A stretch of DNA of 64,000 nt from Ewingella americana (lineage in GTDB: Bacteria; Pseudomonadota; Gammaproteobacteria; Enterobacterales; Enterobacteriaceae), in assembly GCF_006438725.1 (NCBI RefSeq), contig NZ_RCZD01000005.1, forward strand, positions 104,380 through 168,379, read 5' to 3'. Below, piece by piece: positions 20,164 through 30,093 of this stretch; positions within the stretch are counted from its first letter, which is position 1; each line of letters opens with the position of its first letter. The position numbers and the translations under genes were made by a program. The notes beneath the pieces are model-generated. The model saw nothing but the letters and a program-made list of their open reading frames with translations. It did not search any database and was not told the DNA's origin.

Positions 20164-21576
20164 ATGGCGCAGTTTTTAACTGAAGATTTCCTGCTCGACA
20201 CCGAAGTCGCGCGTCGCCTGTACCACGACTACGCGAAAGATCAGCCGATTTTTGACTACCACTGTCACCTGCCGCCGGAACAAATCGCGCAGGATCACCA
20301 GTTTAAGAACTTGTATGACATCTGGCTGAAAGGTGATCACTACAAATGGCGTGCGATGCGCACCAACGGCGTGCCTGAACGCATGTGTACCGGCGATGCG
20401 AGCGACCGTGAAAAATTTGACGCCTGGGCTGCTACCGTTCCGCATACCATCGGCAACCCGCTCTATATCTGGACTCACCTCGAACTTCGCCGTCCGTTTG
20501 GCATTACTGGCAAACTGCTGTCACCGACCACGGCGTCGGAAATCTGGGAACGCGGCAACGAACTGCTGGCGCAGAGGAGCTTCAGTGCGCGCGGCATCAT
20601 GAAACAGATGAACGTGAAATTGGTCGGCACTACCGACGACCCGGTCGACTCCCTGGAACACCACAAAGCCGTGGCACAGGACACCAGTTTTGACGTCAAA
20701 GTGCTGCCCAGCTGGCGCCCGGATAAAGCCTTCAACATTGAAGCCGACAGCTTCCCTGATTACATGAAGAAACTGGAAGCTGCCGCCGATGTCTCGATCA
20801 CCCGCTTCAGCGATCTGCGCGACGCACTGAAAAAACGTCTGGATCACTTCGCGGCGCATGGCTGTAAAGTGTCCGACCATGCGCTGGACGTCGTGGTGTA
20901 TGGCGAAGCTGATGACGCAACGCTGGACGGTATTTTGGCCCGTCGCCTGAGCGGCGCGATGCCAGGTAAAGATGAAATCGCCCAGTTCAAAACCGGCGTG
21001 CTGCTCTATCTGGCTTCAGAATATCAACGTCGTGAATGGGTACAGCAGTATCACATTGGCGCGCTGCGTAATAACAACACCCGCATGTTCCAGCTGATTG
21101 GCGCAGATGTGGGCTTTGACTCCATCAACGATCAGCCGCTGGCAGAACCGTTGTCGAAATTACTGGGTGCACAGGGTTTGGCCGGTGGCTTACCGAAAAC
21201 GATTCTGTACTGCCTGAATCCACGTGATAACGAAGTGATCGGCACCATGGTCGGTAATTTCCAGGGTGAAGGGATGCCCGGCAAGATGCAGTTTGGTTCC
21301 GGCTGGTGGTTCAACGATCAGAAAGATGGCATGCAGCGTCAGATGACGCAGCTCGCCAATCTGGGTTTACTGAGCCGCTTCGTGGGCATGCTGACCGATA
21401 GCCGTAGTTTCCTGTCCTATACGCGCCATGAATATTTCCGTCGAATCCTGTGCCAGATGATTGGCCGCTGGGTGGAAGATGGCGAAGCACCACACGACAT
21501 GGTGCTGCTGGGCAATATGGTTAAAAACATCTGTTTCGATAATGCGAAAGCGTATTTCGCCATTGAATTAAATTGA
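20164..21576 (+). CDS. uxaC: Glucuronate isomerase UxaC
   Basis: Isomerises D-glucuronate to D-fructuronate and D-galacturonate to D-tagaturonate, the first step of the Ashwell pathway. 470 residues (E. coli 470). Amidohydrolase-type TIM barrel with [13 protein letters not shown] (metal-site HxH-like), [18 protein letters not shown] and [27 protein letters not shown] Shine-Dalgarno is present seven bases before the ATG. First gene of the uxaC-uxaB-uxaA operon. Confidence 0.97.
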   Translation: MAQFLTEDFLLDTEVARRLYHDYAKDQPIFDYHCHLPPEQIAQDHQFKNLYDIWLKGDHYKWRAMRTNGVPERMCTGDASDREKFDAWAATVPHTIGNPLYIWTHLELRRPFGITGKLLSPTTASEIWERGNELLAQRSFSARGIMKQMNVKLVGTTDDPVDSLEHHKAVAQDTSFDVKVLPSWRPDKAFNIEADSFPDYMKKLEAAADVSITRFSDLRDALKKRLDHFAAHGCKVSDHALDVVVYGEADDATLDGILARRLSGAMPGKDEIAQFKTGVLLYLASEYQRREWVQQYHIGALRNNNTRMFQLIGADVGFDSINDQPLAEPLSKLLGAQGLAGGLPKTILYCLNPRDNEVIGTMVGNFQGEGMPGKMQFGSGWWFNDQKDGMQRQMTQLANLGLLSRFVGMLTDSRSFLSYTRHEYFRRILCQMIGRWVEDGEAPHDMVLLGNMVKNICFDNAKAYFAIELN

Positions 21577-21582
21577 GTAAAA

Positions 21583-21614
21583 CCCGCCGGGTGGGGGATG
21601 CCGTGCCCGGCGGG
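21583..21614. repeat. GC-rich inverted repeat between uxaC and uxaB
   Basis: CCCGCCGGG and CCCGGCGGG flank a 14-nt loop; a stable RNA hairpin without a U-tract. It may stabilise the uxaC message or attenuate the downstream genes. Confidence 0.6.
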
Positions 21615-21721
21615 GCCTAAAAATTCTTATTCCGATTCATCATTTCTTCTGAACACGACGGTGATGGGGCGCTAACTGCCCTCAAATACCGGCGTTTGCG
21701 TAAATTTAAGGTGAGTGTGAG

Positions 21722-23173
21722 ATGCAAAGGTTAAACCGTCGTGATTTCCCTGGGCGTCATTTCCCAGAAAAAATTATTCAGTTTGGTGAAGGTAATTTCC
21801 TGCGTGCCTTTGTTGACTGGCAGATTGATCTGCTGAACGAACATACCGATCTGAATGCCGGTATCGTGATTGTGCGCCCGATCAACAGTGATTTCCCGCC
21901 TTCGCTGAATGAGCAGGACGGTCTTTACACCACGATCATTAGCGGCCTGAATGAACAGGGTGAACGTGTGCGTGACACACGGGTTATTCGCTCGGTTAAC
22001 CGCGAAATCAATATTTACCATCAGTTCGATGACTATCTGGCGCTGGCGCGTAACCCGGACATCCGTTTTGTCTTCTCCAACACCACCGAAGCTGGCATCA
22101 GCTACGTGGAGGGCGACCGTTTTGACGATGCGCCACCGGCCAGCTTCCCGGCTAAACTTACCCGTTTGCTGTTTGAACGCTTCACGCATTTTGCCGGTGC
22201 AACGGACAAAGGTTGGGTGCTGCTGCCTTGTGAGTTGATCGACTATAACGGTGAGAAATTGCTGGAACTGGTGCAGCGCTACGCCACCGAATGGGCCTTA
22301 CCTGCGGCTTTCAATCAATGGTTGCTTGGCCATAACACCTTCTGTTCAACCCTGGTTGACCGTATTGTGACCGGCTACCCGCGCAGTGAAGTCGACAGCC
22401 TGCAGGCCGAACTGGGTTATCAGGACAGTTTCTTCGACAGCGCCGAACACTTCTACCTGTTTGTTATCCAGGGGCCGAAAAGCCTGGCGCAGGAGTTGCG
22501 TCTGGACAAACTGCCGCTGAATATCTTGCTGGTCGATGACATCAAACCTTACAAAGAACGCAAAGTGGCGATTCTTAACGGTGCGCATACCGCACTGGTG
22601 CCGGTGGCGTTTCTCGCCGGGCTGAACACCGTTGGCGAAGCGATGAATGACCCGCAAATCAGTCGTTTTGTCGAACTGGCGATTGCCGAAGAGATTTCAC
22701 CGGTACTGGACTTGCCACAGGCCGAGCTGACCTCGTTTGCACAGGCGGTGCTGAGCCGTTTCCGCAACCCGTTTATTCAACATCAGTTGCTGTCGATTGC
22801 CCTTAACGGCATGACCAAATTCCGTACCCGTATTCTGCCGCAGCTACTGGCCAGCCAGCAGAAGAATGGCCTGTTGCCACCACGTCTGACGTTTGCGCTG
22901 GCCGCGTTACTGGCGTTTTACCGTGGTGAACGTCACGGTGAAACCTTCCCACTCCAGGATGATGAGCAGTGGCTGAGCCTGTTTTCTTCATTGTGGGGTG
23001 GCGTTCGCCGTGGTGAGCTTCGTCTCAGTGAACTGGTTGAAACGGTTCTTGCGGACGAGCAGCGCTGGGGCCTTAATCTGAATACCGTGCCGGGCCTGCA
23101 TGAAAAAGTGACCGAACAGTTGCAGGCAATTCAGGACCGTGGCATGCGTGATGCACTCGCGGATTACAGTTAA
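21722..23173 (+). CDS. uxaB: Tagaturonate reductase (altronate oxidoreductase) UxaB
   Basis: NADH-dependent reduction of D-tagaturonate to D-altronate. 483 residues, mannitol dehydrogenase-like family: N-terminal Rossmann part with [22 protein letters not shown] and C-terminal domain with [23 protein letters not shown] carrying the catalytic Lys-x(4)-Asn-x(2)-His pattern. In E. coli uxaB is at a separate locus; here it is inside the uxaCBA operon, 11 bases from uxaA. Confidence 0.96.
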   Translation: MQRLNRRDFPGRHFPEKIIQFGEGNFLRAFVDWQIDLLNEHTDLNAGIVIVRPINSDFPPSLNEQDGLYTTIISGLNEQGERVRDTRVIRSVNREINIYHQFDDYLALARNPDIRFVFSNTTEAGISYVEGDRFDDAPPASFPAKLTRLLFERFTHFAGATDKGWVLLPCELIDYNGEKLLELVQRYATEWALPAAFNQWLLGHNTFCSTLVDRIVTGYPRSEVDSLQAELGYQDSFFDSAEHFYLFVIQGPKSLAQELRLDKLPLNILLVDDIKPYKERKVAILNGAHTALVPVAFLAGLNTVGEAMNDPQISRFVELAIAEEISPVLDLPQAELTSFAQAVLSRFRNPFIQHQLLSIALNGMTKFRTRILPQLLASQQKNGLLPPRLTFALAALLAFYRGERHGETFPLQDDEQWLSLFSSLWGGVRRGELRLSELVETVLADEQRWGLNLNTVPGLHEKVTEQLQAIQDRGMRDALADYS

Positions 23174-23183
23174 GAGGTTGATT

Positions 23184-24665
23184 ATGCATAGCATCATACA
23201 GATTCACCCCGCTGATAATGTCGCCGTGGCCTTGCAGGATCTTGAATCCGGTGAGCCAACCGAAGCAGGCGTGACCTTGCTTCAGGCGGTGGTGCGTGGG
23301 CATAAGTTTGCGATAAAACCCATCGCTGCCGGGCAGAACATCATTAAATATGGCCTGCCTATTGGCCATGCGTTGATGGATATTGCCGCCGGTGAGTATA
23401 TTCATTCGCAGAATGCCAAAACCAACCTCAGCGATCTGGACCAGTATCAATATCAACCAGAGTTCGTCGAACTGCCCCCGCAAATGGCCGATCGCGACGT
23501 GCAGGTGTATCGCCGTAAAAACGGTCTGGTGGGTATCCGTAACGAGCTGTGGCTGATCCCGACGGTCGGCTGCGTCAACGGGATTGCTAAGCAGATTCAA
23601 CAACGCTTTCTGAAAGAAACCAATCAGGCCGCCGGTACCGACGGCGTCTATCTGTTCACGCATCCGTTTGGTTGCTCGCAGCTGGGTGATGACCACATCA
23701 ATACCCGTACCATGTTGCAAAATATGGTGCGCCATCCCAACGCCGGCGCGGTGCTGGTGATTGGTCTGGGTTGTGAAAACAATCAGGTGGATGTGTTCCG
23801 CGACACGCTGGGCGAGGTGGATGACGAGCGCGTGCGCTTCATGACCCTGCAAAAATTTGATGATGAAGTGGAAGCCGGGCTGGAACGTCTGCGCGAACTT
23901 TATGCTGTCATGCGCTATGATCAGCGCGTGCCGGGTAAACTCAGCGAGCTGAAATTTGGTCTGGAATGCGGCGGGTCTGATGGCTTGTCCGGCATTACCG
24001 CCAACCCGTTGCTCGGGCGTTTTTCCGACTACGTGATCGCCAACGGCGGTACCTCGGTACTGACGGAAGTGCCGGAAATGTTTGGTGCCGAACGTATTCT
24101 GATGAGCCGCTGCCGCGACGAGGCGACCTTCGACAAAACCGTCCACATGGTGAACGACTTCAAACAGTATTTCATCGAGCATAATCAGCCGATTTACGAG
24201 AACCCTTCACCGGGTAACAAAGCGGGTGGTATCACCACGCTGGAAGAAAAATCGCTCGGTTGTACCCAGAAGGCCGGTCAAAGTCCGGTGGTGGACGTCC
24301 TTAAGTATGGCGAGCGCCTGTCCCGTCATGGTCTTAATCTGCTGAGTGCGCCGGGTAATGACGCCGTTGCCACCAGTGCGCTGGCGGGTGCCGGTTGTCA
24401 TATGGTTCTGTTTAGTACCGGGCGCGGTACACCTTACGGCGGTTTTGTGCCAACGGTGAAACTGGCGACCAACAGCGAGCTGGCGGCGAAAAAACCGCAC
24501 TGGATTGACTTCGATGCGGGAAAACTCATTCACGGTGTCCCGATGGATGACTTGCTCAGTGAATTTGTCGATCTGATCGTTGGCATTGCCGACGGCAAAC
24601 TGTCGAAGAACGAACTGAATGATTTCCGCGAGTTGGCGATTTTCAAAAGCGGTGTCACATTGTAG
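23184..24665 (+). CDS. uxaA: Altronate dehydratase UxaA
   Basis: Iron/manganese-dependent dehydration of D-altronate to 2-keto-3-deoxygluconate. 493 residues. N-terminal SAF domain (about 1-95) and catalytic domain with VGIRNELWLIPTVGCVNGIA, THPFGCSQLGDDH, GLGCENNQVDVF, GLECGGSDGLSGITANPLLG and CLGCTQ-like KSLGCTQKAGQ cysteines. I chose the ATG at 23184 (MHSIIQIHP); the upstream in-frame codons overlap uxaB. AGAGG Shine-Dalgarno present. Confidence 0.97.
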   Translation: MHSIIQIHPADNVAVALQDLESGEPTEAGVTLLQAVVRGHKFAIKPIAAGQNIIKYGLPIGHALMDIAAGEYIHSQNAKTNLSDLDQYQYQPEFVELPPQMADRDVQVYRRKNGLVGIRNELWLIPTVGCVNGIAKQIQQRFLKETNQAAGTDGVYLFTHPFGCSQLGDDHINTRTMLQNMVRHPNAGAVLVIGLGCENNQVDVFRDTLGEVDDERVRFMTLQKFDDEVEAGLERLRELYAVMRYDQRVPGKLSELKFGLECGGSDGLSGITANPLLGRFSDYVIANGGTSVLTEVPEMFGAERILMSRCRDEATFDKTVHMVNDFKQYFIEHNQPIYENPSPGNKAGGITTLEEKSLGCTQKAGQSPVVDVLKYGERLSRHGLNLLSAPGNDAVATSALAGAGCHMVLFSTGRGTPYGGFVPTVKLATNSELAAKKPHWIDFDAGKLIHGVPMDDLLSEFVDLIVGIADGKLSKNELNDFRELAIFKSGVTL

Positions 24666-24772
24666 TGACGGTTTTTTAGCGTCAGGATGAAGCGGCGTTT
24701 CAGTGGATGAGGCGCCGTGAATTTTCTCCTGGCTGGCTATGGATAAGATGTCAATGATGACTGTTTTCTTAC

Positions 24773-25333
24773 ATGAGTGACTTCTGGAACGCGCACTACA
24801 TCTGGTTTGCGCAGGGCGTTGGCGTGCTGGCATTCTTTGTCGGCATTACCATGTTCTTCAACCGCAATGACCGCCGTTTTAAACAACAACTCTCTGCATA
24901 CAGCGCCATTATCGGCGTGCACTTTCTGTTAATGGGGGCTAATCCGGCCGGAATGAGCGCCTTGCTCAACGCTGTCCGTACCCTGATTTCCCTGAAAACA
25001 CGCAATCAGTGGGTGATGGTGATTTTTATCGCCCTGACGCTGATTTTCGGCATCGGTAAAGCCAAACACCTGATGGAGTTGTTGCCCGTCGCAGGCACGG
25101 TAGTCAGCACCTGGGCACTGTTTCGTACCAGTGGGCTGAAAACCCGATGCATCATGTGGTGTTCTACCTGTTGCTGGGTCATTCACAATGTCTGGCTCGG
25201 ATCGATCGGCGGTTCGCTGATCGAAGGCAGCTTCCTGCTGATGAACGGCTACAACATCCTGCGTTTCCGCCATCTGCAACGCCAGGGCATTGATCCTTTT
25301 GCAGTGGAGACGGCGGTGGGGAAAAAACGCTGA
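24773..25333 (+). CDS. ygjV: Inner membrane protein YgjV
   Basis: 186 residues, six or so membrane helices, YgjV/Imp family. FWNAHYIWFAQGVGVLAFFVGITMFF opens the protein and WVIHNVWLGSIGGSLIEGSFLLMNGYNILRF closes it, both typical of the family. In E. coli ygjV is also next to uxaA. Function unknown; it may not belong to the hexuronate pathway. Confidence 0.92.
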   Translation: MSDFWNAHYIWFAQGVGVLAFFVGITMFFNRNDRRFKQQLSAYSAIIGVHFLLMGANPAGMSALLNAVRTLISLKTRNQWVMVIFIALTLIFGIGKAKHLMELLPVAGTVVSTWALFRTSGLKTRCIMWCSTCCWVIHNVWLGSIGGSLIEGSFLLMNGYNILRFRHLQRQGIDPFAVETAVGKKR

Positions 25334-25346
25334 TCGCAACGGATGG

Positions 25347-26075
25347 CTAATCCAGTTTCAGCGGCGGTAATTGGCCGAAAATACTCAGCAGGCCTTCGCC
25401 CCAGCCCTTACTGATCATATCGAAATAGGGGTGCCCTTCAGTAATACGGTGCTGCTGCGCGCTACTGTAGCTGTCTGCCGGGTAGATCATCACATCCAGC
25501 GGTAAACCTACTGAAAGATTGCTGCGCAGGGTGGAATCCATTGAAATCAATGCGCACTGCATCGCCTGTTCCAGCGCGGTGTTGTAGTTCAGCACGCGGT
25601 CAATAATGGGTTTGCCGTACTTGCTTTCACCGATCTGAAAGTAGGGGGTGTCATGCGTTGCTTCGATAAAATTCCCCTGCGGATAAATATGGAACAGCCG
25701 CAATCCATCCCCCTGAATCTGACCGCCGAGCAGTAAATTGCAGCTGAAATCAGTCATGCCACCCTGATTGGCGCCGCTGTCGCGGGCTATCACCTCGCGT
25801 ACCGTTTCTCCCAACAGGCTGGCGGCGTCATACATCGAGGTCGCATTCAGGAGATTCTCGCGCTCAGGATCCAGGCAGCGGCGGTGCAGCAGACTGATGA
25901 TGCTCTGTGTGGTCGCCAGATTTCCGGCACTCTGAATCACCAGCATCCGTTCATCACTCTGATGAAAAACATGCAGTTTGCGGAAGGTGGAAATGTGGTC
26001 CACTCCGGCGTTGGTGCGCGAGTCCGAGACAAAAACCAGGCCAGAGGACAAGCGCATGGCCACACAGTAAGTCAT
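25347..26075 (-). CDS. Proteasome-type peptidase Anbu (ancestral beta subunit-like)
   Basis: 242 residues, Ntn-hydrolase fold of the proteasome beta/HslV superfamily. After removal of Met1 the N-terminal nucleophile would be Thr2 (MTYCVAMRL), followed by SGLVFVSDSRTNAGVDHISTFRKLHVF, the signature of the Anbu family, with the SDSR Asp and the FRKL Lys expected in the active site. Anbu proteins form open-ring assemblies; their substrates are unknown. It is the last gene of a minus-strand set with a transglutaminase-like protein, an alpha-E protein and a circularly permuted ATP-grasp protein, an association known from comparative genomics that suggests a peptide synthesis, tagging or turnover pathway. 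Confidence 0.92.
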   Translation of the reverse strand: MTYCVAMRLSSGLVFVSDSRTNAGVDHISTFRKLHVFHQSDERMLVIQSAGNLATTQSIISLLHRRCLDPERENLLNATSMYDAASLLGETVREVIARDSGANQGGMTDFSCNLLLGGQIQGDGLRLFHIYPQGNFIEATHDTPYFQIGESKYGKPIIDRVLNYNTALEQAMQCALISMDSTLRSNLSVGLPLDVMIYPADSYSSAQQHRITEGHPYFDMISKGWGEGLLSIFGQLPPLKLD

Positions 26076-26105
26076 AGCAATCTCTACCTTTTCAGAAAGT
26101 CAGGT

Positions 26106-26900
26106 TCATTGAGGAATATCGAGCATGTGAACCGCCGCGACGGTGTGCATATCTTCACACCCTCCGCCTAAGCGGATACCGCGAACCGGGCATGCATCAA
26201 GATAGTCGATACCGATAGCCAGTTTCAAATGCTGATTGGGCTGGCAGGTATTGTTGGTCACATCAAAGCTCTGCCAGCGGTCGTCAAGCCAGGCTTCGGC
26301 CCACGCATGCATGGCGACGTGCGCCGAATCTTCGCTGTAGAGATAACCGCTGACGTAGCGGGCCGGAATGCCCAGACTGCGGCAACAGGCCAGAAAAACA
26401 TGGGTGTGATCCTGACAGACACCCTGTTGCGCGGAAAAGGCCTGCGACGCGCTATCTTTTACCGTGGTGGTGCCGGGGCTGTAGGGCATTTTTAGCAGCA
26501 GTTCACCCATTAACGTACACAGACTCTCATGCTGAGCCTGTGGGCGGTAATAGCGGCCGGCGAAGTCACGGATCGCGCCGTCCGCGTGGGTCAGCGGGCT
26601 GGTGCGCAGAAAAACCAGCGGCGACAGATGCCCGCAATGATCGTCTTCCACATTGTCTTCTATTTCCACCACGCCATTGGCTTCGATGGTGATCGCCTGA
26701 TGAGGCTGATCCAACGTCAGGACATGGAGTACATTTCCGTAGGCATCCAGCGTGCGGGTGGCGTATTCGGGCAGGGTGAGATCCCAAGACAAAATTTTCT
26801 GATGGCTTGAATCCTGCGGAGTCAGGCGCAGATATTGCGTGCTGCGTTTGACCTGTTGCGCATAGGTGTAATGCGTCTGATGACTGACATTCAGTTTCAT
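26106..26900 (-). CDS. Transglutaminase-like (papain-fold) cysteine peptidase/ligase
   Basis: 264 residues. N-terminal beta-rich transglutaminase_N domain (about 1-90) and a transglutaminase-like core with the triad Cys162 (AQQGVCQDHTHVFLA), His198 (AMHAWAEAWL) and Asp213 (WQSFDVTNN). Bacterial members usually act as proteases or amidases rather than cross-linkers. Its start overlaps the alpha-E stop by one base and its stop lies 30 bases before the Anbu gene, so the operon is tight. Confidence 0.93.
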   Translation of the reverse strand: MKLNVSHQTHYTYAQQVKRSTQYLRLTPQDSSHQKILSWDLTLPEYATRTLDAYGNVLHVLTLDQPHQAITIEANGVVEIEDNVEDDHCGHLSPLVFLRTSPLTHADGAIRDFAGRYYRPQAQHESLCTLMGELLLKMPYSPGTTTVKDSASQAFSAQQGVCQDHTHVFLACCRSLGIPARYVSGYLYSEDSAHVAMHAWAEAWLDDRWQSFDVTNNTCQPNQHLKLAIGIDYLDACPVRGIRLGGGCEDMHTVAAVHMLDIPQ

Positions 26901-27844
26901 TATTGTGCCTCCAGATAAGTTTGATGAATGCTCTCTGCAATGGCGCTGGTTTTACCGAGGAACTGTGTCAGCCATTCCGTCAGTCCCTCTGCCATGATTT
27001 CATCCAGCGTGGTGAAGCGCAGTTCAGCATGCAGTGTGTGCACCCGGCGGCGCGGCAAATTGCCGGAAGTGCCGCCAATCAGTTCGAGCTGTTCGGCCAT
27101 GATCTCTACGCAGGCCAGCAGGGAGCGCGGTAATTCACCCCGCAGGATCAACAGTTCAGCGATCGTCTCGCGGCTAATCTGCTGTTTGTACAGTGTATGG
27201 AACGCCTCGCGCGCACTGACTGCCCGCAGCAGAGTGTCCATCCGGTAGTATTCGCGCACCGGGTCTTCATCGGCATTGAGCAGCTGGTGGGTGACATCGA
27301 GCAATCGTGCGGTGCTGTCAGCCCGTTCAAGCATGGTGCCGAGACGAATGAAATTCAGCGCGTCGCTGCGCAGTAACGTGCCAAACATCGCGCCGCGAAA
27401 CAGGTGTGAACGCTCTTTCACCCAGTCGAAAAAGGCGTCAGCACCCAACGACGCCACGCCCTGACGGCGGATCAATTTCATCTCAATCCACGAGGCGTTA
27501 ATGCTCTCCCACACCTCAGACGACAAACTGCCGCGCACTGCGTGGGCATTATTCCACGCCATCTGCAGGCAACTGAAAATGCTGCTGTGGTTGATATTAT
27601 CCAGGGCAAAAAAGTTGAGCAGATTGCTCATGGTGAGCTGAGGGTAATGCTCGCTGAACAGCGTCTGCGTGCCGGTCAGCGTCAGCGGAACCATCAAATC
27701 ATTTTGATCGTCATTCCGTTGGGCGTGATCGCGGATCGACATCATCGACAGTTTGTTCGTGACGTCGAGCAGGCGGGCGATATTTTCGGCGCGTTCCAGA
27801 TAACGTGCCATCCAGTACAATTCACTGGCGGTTCTGCTTAGCAT
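26900..27844 (-). CDS. Alpha-E domain protein (DUF403)
   Basis: 314 residues, nearly all alpha-helical. Family marks: MLSRTASELYWMARYLERAENIARLLDV at the N-terminus, DALNFIRLGTMLERADSTARLLDV (a repeat of the same RAEN/RADS helix) and LRAVSAREAFHTLYKQ. These proteins accompany circularly permuted ATP-grasp enzymes and may be adaptor or substrate-related subunits. It overlaps both neighbours (7 bp with the ATP-grasp gene, 1 bp with the transglutaminase-like gene). Confidence 0.92.
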   Translation of the reverse strand: MLSRTASELYWMARYLERAENIARLLDVTNKLSMMSIRDHAQRNDDQNDLMVPLTLTGTQTLFSEHYPQLTMSNLLNFFALDNINHSSIFSCLQMAWNNAHAVRGSLSSEVWESINASWIEMKLIRRQGVASLGADAFFDWVKERSHLFRGAMFGTLLRSDALNFIRLGTMLERADSTARLLDVTHQLLNADEDPVREYYRMDTLLRAVSAREAFHTLYKQQISRETIAELLILRGELPRSLLACVEIMAEQLELIGGTSGNLPRRRVHTLHAELRFTTLDEIMAEGLTEWLTQFLGKTSAIAESIHQTYLEAQ

Positions 27845-29310
27845 ACGTCGTCCTCCGCACTGTTTTTCTCTGCCGGTTCATCCTCTAACACCCAGGTGTC
27901 TTTGGTTCCACCGCCTTGTGATGAGTTAACCACCAGTGACCCCTCTTCAAGCGCCACGCGCGTCAAACCGCCGGGCACCAGGCGGATCTCTGCGCCGGTC
28001 AGCGCGAAAGGTCGTAGATCGATGTGGCGCGGTGCCAGACCGTTATCGACGAACGTCGGGCAGGTGGAGAGGGCCAGCGTCTCCTGAGCGATATAATTTT
28101 CAGGGCGCGCCCTGAGCAGATCGCGAAAACGGGCGATCTCCGCAAGACTGGCCGTCGGGCCAATCAACATGCCGTAGCCGCCCGCGCCGTGGACCTCTTT
28201 CACCACCATTTTTTCCAGATTCGCCAGTACAAAAGACAGCGCTTTTTTGTCACGACATTGCCAGGTTGGCACATTGTTGAGGATCGGTTCTTCGGAGAGA
28301 TAAAAACGGATCATATCTGGCACGTAAGGGTAAATGGATTTGTCATCGGCCACGCCGGTGCCAATGGCATTGGCCAGCACCACGCCGCCAGCACGGTAGA
28401 CCGACAGCAGACCCGGCACGCCGAGCATGGAGTCTGCGCGAAACGCCAGCGGATCAAGGAAAGCATCATCAAGCCGGCGATAAATCACATCGATTTTGCA
28501 CGGACCGGACGTCGTGCGCATAAAGACCGCACCGTCTTTGACGTACAGATCAACGCTTTCTACCAGTTCGACGCCCATTTGCTGGGCGAGGAAACTGTGC
28601 TCGAAATAGGCGCTGTTAAAGCGTCCGGGGGTGAGTACGACGACGGTCGGATCATTGACCGGTGTGCTTTCGCGCAGAGTTTGTAACAGGTGGGAAGGGT
28701 AGCGGGAAACCGGCGCAATGCGCTGTTCGGCGAACAATTCAGGGTACAACCGCATCATCATTTTACGGTTTTCCATCATATACGACACACCGGACGGCGT
28801 GCGCAGGTTGTCTTCCAGAACGTAGTATTCGCCATCGCCACCGCGCACCATGTCAGTTCCGGCAATGTGCGCGTAGGTATCGCGGTGCAGGTCGATGCCC
28901 TGCATACACGGCTGATATTGATCATTCGCCAATACCTGTTCGGCGGGCACAATACCGGCCTTCAGGATGTTTTGATCGTGGTAAATATCATGCAGAAAAG
29001 CATTCAGTGCCTGTACGCGCTGACGGATCCCCAGATCCAGCATTTTCCACTCGTTAGCGGGAATAATACGCGGCACGCTGTCGAACGGAATGAGCCGCTC
29101 GGCCCCGTCATCTTCGCCATACACATTAAAGGTGATCCCCACCCGGTGAAACAGCAGCGCCGCTTCTTCTTTCTTGCGCTGAACGGCTTGTTGATCGGCC
29201 TTCTGTAACCACTGCCAGTAAGCCTCATAATGGCTGCGATGTTGCCCTTCAGCCATTAACATTTCATCAAAAAAGGGTGAATCGGAAAGGTCGATGTTGA
29301 TCATATTCAC
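27838..29310 (-). CDS. Circularly permuted ATP-grasp (type 2) protein
   Basis: 490 residues, DUF404/DUF407 architecture. Seen motifs: RVGITFNVYGEDDGAERLIPFDSVPRII, FLHDIYHDQNILKAGIVP, YYVLEDNLRTPSGVSYMMENR, VIYRRLDDAFLDP and MVVKEVHGAGGYGMLIGP. Family knowledge: ATP-dependent carboxylate-amine ligase fold, predicted to make peptide-like bonds. As first gene of the operon it probably supplies the synthetic activity while the transglutaminase-like and Anbu proteins cleave or remodel (inference). The 280 bp upstream hold the operon's promoter region and no gene. Confidence 0.93.
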   Translation of the reverse strand: MNMINIDLSDSPFFDEMLMAEGQHRSHYEAYWQWLQKADQQAVQRKKEEAALLFHRVGITFNVYGEDDGAERLIPFDSVPRIIPANEWKMLDLGIRQRVQALNAFLHDIYHDQNILKAGIVPAEQVLANDQYQPCMQGIDLHRDTYAHIAGTDMVRGGDGEYYVLEDNLRTPSGVSYMMENRKMMMRLYPELFAEQRIAPVSRYPSHLLQTLRESTPVNDPTVVVLTPGRFNSAYFEHSFLAQQMGVELVESVDLYVKDGAVFMRTTSGPCKIDVIYRRLDDAFLDPLAFRADSMLGVPGLLSVYRAGGVVLANAIGTGVADDKSIYPYVPDMIRFYLSEEPILNNVPTWQCRDKKALSFVLANLEKMVVKEVHGAGGYGMLIGPTASLAEIARFRDLLRARPENYIAQETLALSTCPTFVDNGLAPRHIDLRPFALTGAEIRLVPGGLTRVALEEGSLVVNSSQGGGTKDTWVLEDEPAEKNSAEDDVC

Positions 29311-29544
29311 CTCAATGACAGGTCGGGCCGTTGCATTTTTTCAGAGAATTTTTTTATGTGACAAAAGGAACACGCACAAAGTGTGCCAGCGTGCATAAAC
29401 CGCAGAAAAGCGTCTGAAAATCAGCATTTACGCGCTATTTCGGTGCGCGATAGCCACGGGCTGCCTGAATTGAGGGCAAAAAGAGACGGTGTTTTTTGAG
29501 TATGGTCGCTGATGAAGCAATCACCAGCACAGGCGAAAGGGCAT

Positions 29545-29570
29545 AAAAAAGGCCAGCCGGAGGGCTGACC
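29545..29570 (-). terminator. ridA terminator
   Basis: Minus-strand stem GGTCAGCC/GGCTGGCC with tetraloop CTCC and six U. It follows the ridA stop by about 20 bases. Confidence 0.88.
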
Positions 29571-29592
29571 TGATCACTGCGCTGTGTTGGAA

Positions 29593-29979
29593 TTAACGAC
29601 GTACAGCGATGGCTTCGATTTCGATTTTCACGTCTTTTGGCAGACGAGCGACTTCAACGCATGAACGTGCCGGGAACGGCGCGTTGTGCTCGGAGAAGAA
29701 GGCTTCGTAGGTGGCGTTAACGGTGGCGAAATCGTTAAGGTCTTTGACGAACACGGTGGTTTTTACGATGTCGGACACTTTCAGATTCGCGGCTTCAACA
29801 ATCGCTTTGACGTTTTCCAGCGACTGACGTGCCTGAGCGGCGATATCGTCGGGCACGGTACCGGTTTTTGGATCCACCGGGATCTGCCCGGAGGTGATGA
29901 TCATGCTGCCAAGATCCACACCCTGAACGTAAGGACCGATGGCTGCTGGTGCATTTTCAGTACTGATTTCGCGGGACAT
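29593..29979 (-). CDS. ridA: 2-iminobutanoate/2-iminopropanoate deaminase RidA
   Basis: Hydrolyses reactive enamine/imine intermediates released by PLP enzymes such as threonine dehydratase. 128 residues, trimeric YjgF/YER057c/UK114 family, with the conserved Arg in PARSCVEVARLPKDVKIEIEAIA and the substrate-site SGQIPVDPKTG. It lies next to pyrI as in E. coli, separated by 114 bp, which leaves room for its own promoter. Confidence 0.97.
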   Translation of the reverse strand: MSREISTENAPAAIGPYVQGVDLGSMIITSGQIPVDPKTGTVPDDIAAQARQSLENVKAIVEAANLKVSDIVKTTVFVKDLNDFATVNATYEAFFSEHNAPFPARSCVEVARLPKDVKIEIEAIAVRR

Positions 29980-30093
29980 GTTGTCTCCTGATTTGAGTTG
30001 ATGGATTTTAAAGCTGGCATCCAGTATACCCTAAATAATTCGGGTGATAGAGCGTCGCTAACGCACCTGCAACTTGAAGTATGACGGTGATAC

